Of a stretch of 5,906 nucleotides of DNA, positions 5,798-5,906 are shown in pieces (positions within the stretch are counted from its first letter, which is position 1; the number at the start of each line of letters is the position of its first letter). The notes beneath the pieces are model-generated. The model had not been told where the DNA came from, did not search any database, and worked only from the letters and a program-made list of their open reading frames with translations. The DNA lies in NCBI GenBank assembly GCA_016764015.1, contig JAESSR010000289.1, positions 1-5,906 on the forward strand, in the 5' to 3' direction. Origin of the DNA: Phycisphaerales bacterium. GTDB taxonomy: Bacteria; Planctomycetota; Phycisphaerae; Phycisphaerales; UBA1924. Both the position numbers and the translations under genes were made by a program.

Positions 5798-5906
5798 CGA
5801 GTCATCGGTCGCGCCGATGTTGTTGGAGCATCACAGTGCGTATTGCAAAGTTGTGTTCCTGCCCGAGGCGTCCATCGCAGGCGATGTCAGTGTGGTGGTG
5901 CCGTCG
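5381..5906 (-). pseudogene. Secreted dockerin-tailed protein interrupted by TGA, 5' end outside window
   Basis: Upstream of the ATG at 5797 the same frame remains coding-like up to the window edge. After TGC TCC AAC AAC ATC GGC GCG ACC GAT GAC TCG it crosses a TGA at 5831-5833, and beyond that it reads TLTSPAMDASGRNTTLQYAL. Joined, the segment matches a common extracellular pattern: 'L-SP-hydrophobic-D-SG...L-Y-hydrophobic-W-SN...DSM-V-LSNNGGSW'. In that pattern a Trp normally stands where the TGA is, so TGG to TGA is the likely event. The alternatives are a sequencing or assembly error, or readthrough. The signal peptide and N-terminal part lie to the right of the window. Downstream the frame is undamaged and the terminator is intact, suggesting recent or artefactual damage. 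Confidence 0.6.

Noticed and set aside
271..5833. TGA reassigned to Trp or Sec, because two genes show in-frame TGA.
   Set aside because: TGA ends tmk at the expected family length and ends the 920-codon gene at the overlap with tmk. All Trp codons in the three long operon genes are TGG. One of the two in-frame TGAs sits where Arg, not Trp, is expected. Two separate mutations or errors fit better.

Overview
The window looks like chromosome of a marine-type planctomycete, most likely class Phycisphaerae. The best evidence is the protein ending at 5381: a secreted beta-sandwich-type protein closing with a 'GC-type' dockerin (two FNFFD repeats and a terminal GCP), a C-terminal signature I associate with Phycisphaerales. 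A TM-anchored, degenerate von Willebrand A (VWA)-like protein with a long helical tail, and the scarcity of Shine-Dalgarno sites, fit the same group. This assignment rests on motif recognition, not on a search.

Layout from left to right. Positions 1-360 (+) hold the 3' end of a DDE transposase cut by the window edge. It carries an in-frame TGA at 271-273, after which the same frame continues with family-like sequence to TAA at 358-360, so it looks like a decayed insertion-sequence remnant. Positions 361-449 are a short spacer between convergent genes. Positions 4990 to 450 (-) form one tight operon: a DoxX-like membrane protein (3968-4990), then a 920-residue membrane-anchored VWA-like/helical-repeat protein (1187-3949, 18 nt after the DoxX stop), then thymidylate kinase tmk (450-1190, 4-nt GTGA overlap). 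Positions 4991-5202 are a divergent intergenic region containing a good Shine-Dalgarno site for the operon and a cluster of perfect inverted repeats. Positions 5203-5284 (+) encode tRNA-Leu(UAG). A strong intrinsic terminator on the minus strand (5316-5357) closes the dockerin gene, which enters from the right edge and ends at 5381. That gene is also interrupted by an in-frame TGA (5831-5833), so only its C-terminal part is open.

How the genes might work together: the three operon genes are almost certainly co-transcribed, and the start of tmk is probably translationally coupled to the VWA gene. Tmk makes dTDP in the cytoplasm. The other two products are membrane or periplasmic proteins of unknown role, so the link may be shared expression and not shared biochemistry. 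The most unusual points are the roughly 165-residue acidic insert splitting the DoxX fold, the metal-site-degenerate VWA domain, two independent genes broken by in-frame TGA, the hairpin cluster upstream of the tRNA, and an about fourfold excess of GATC across the window.
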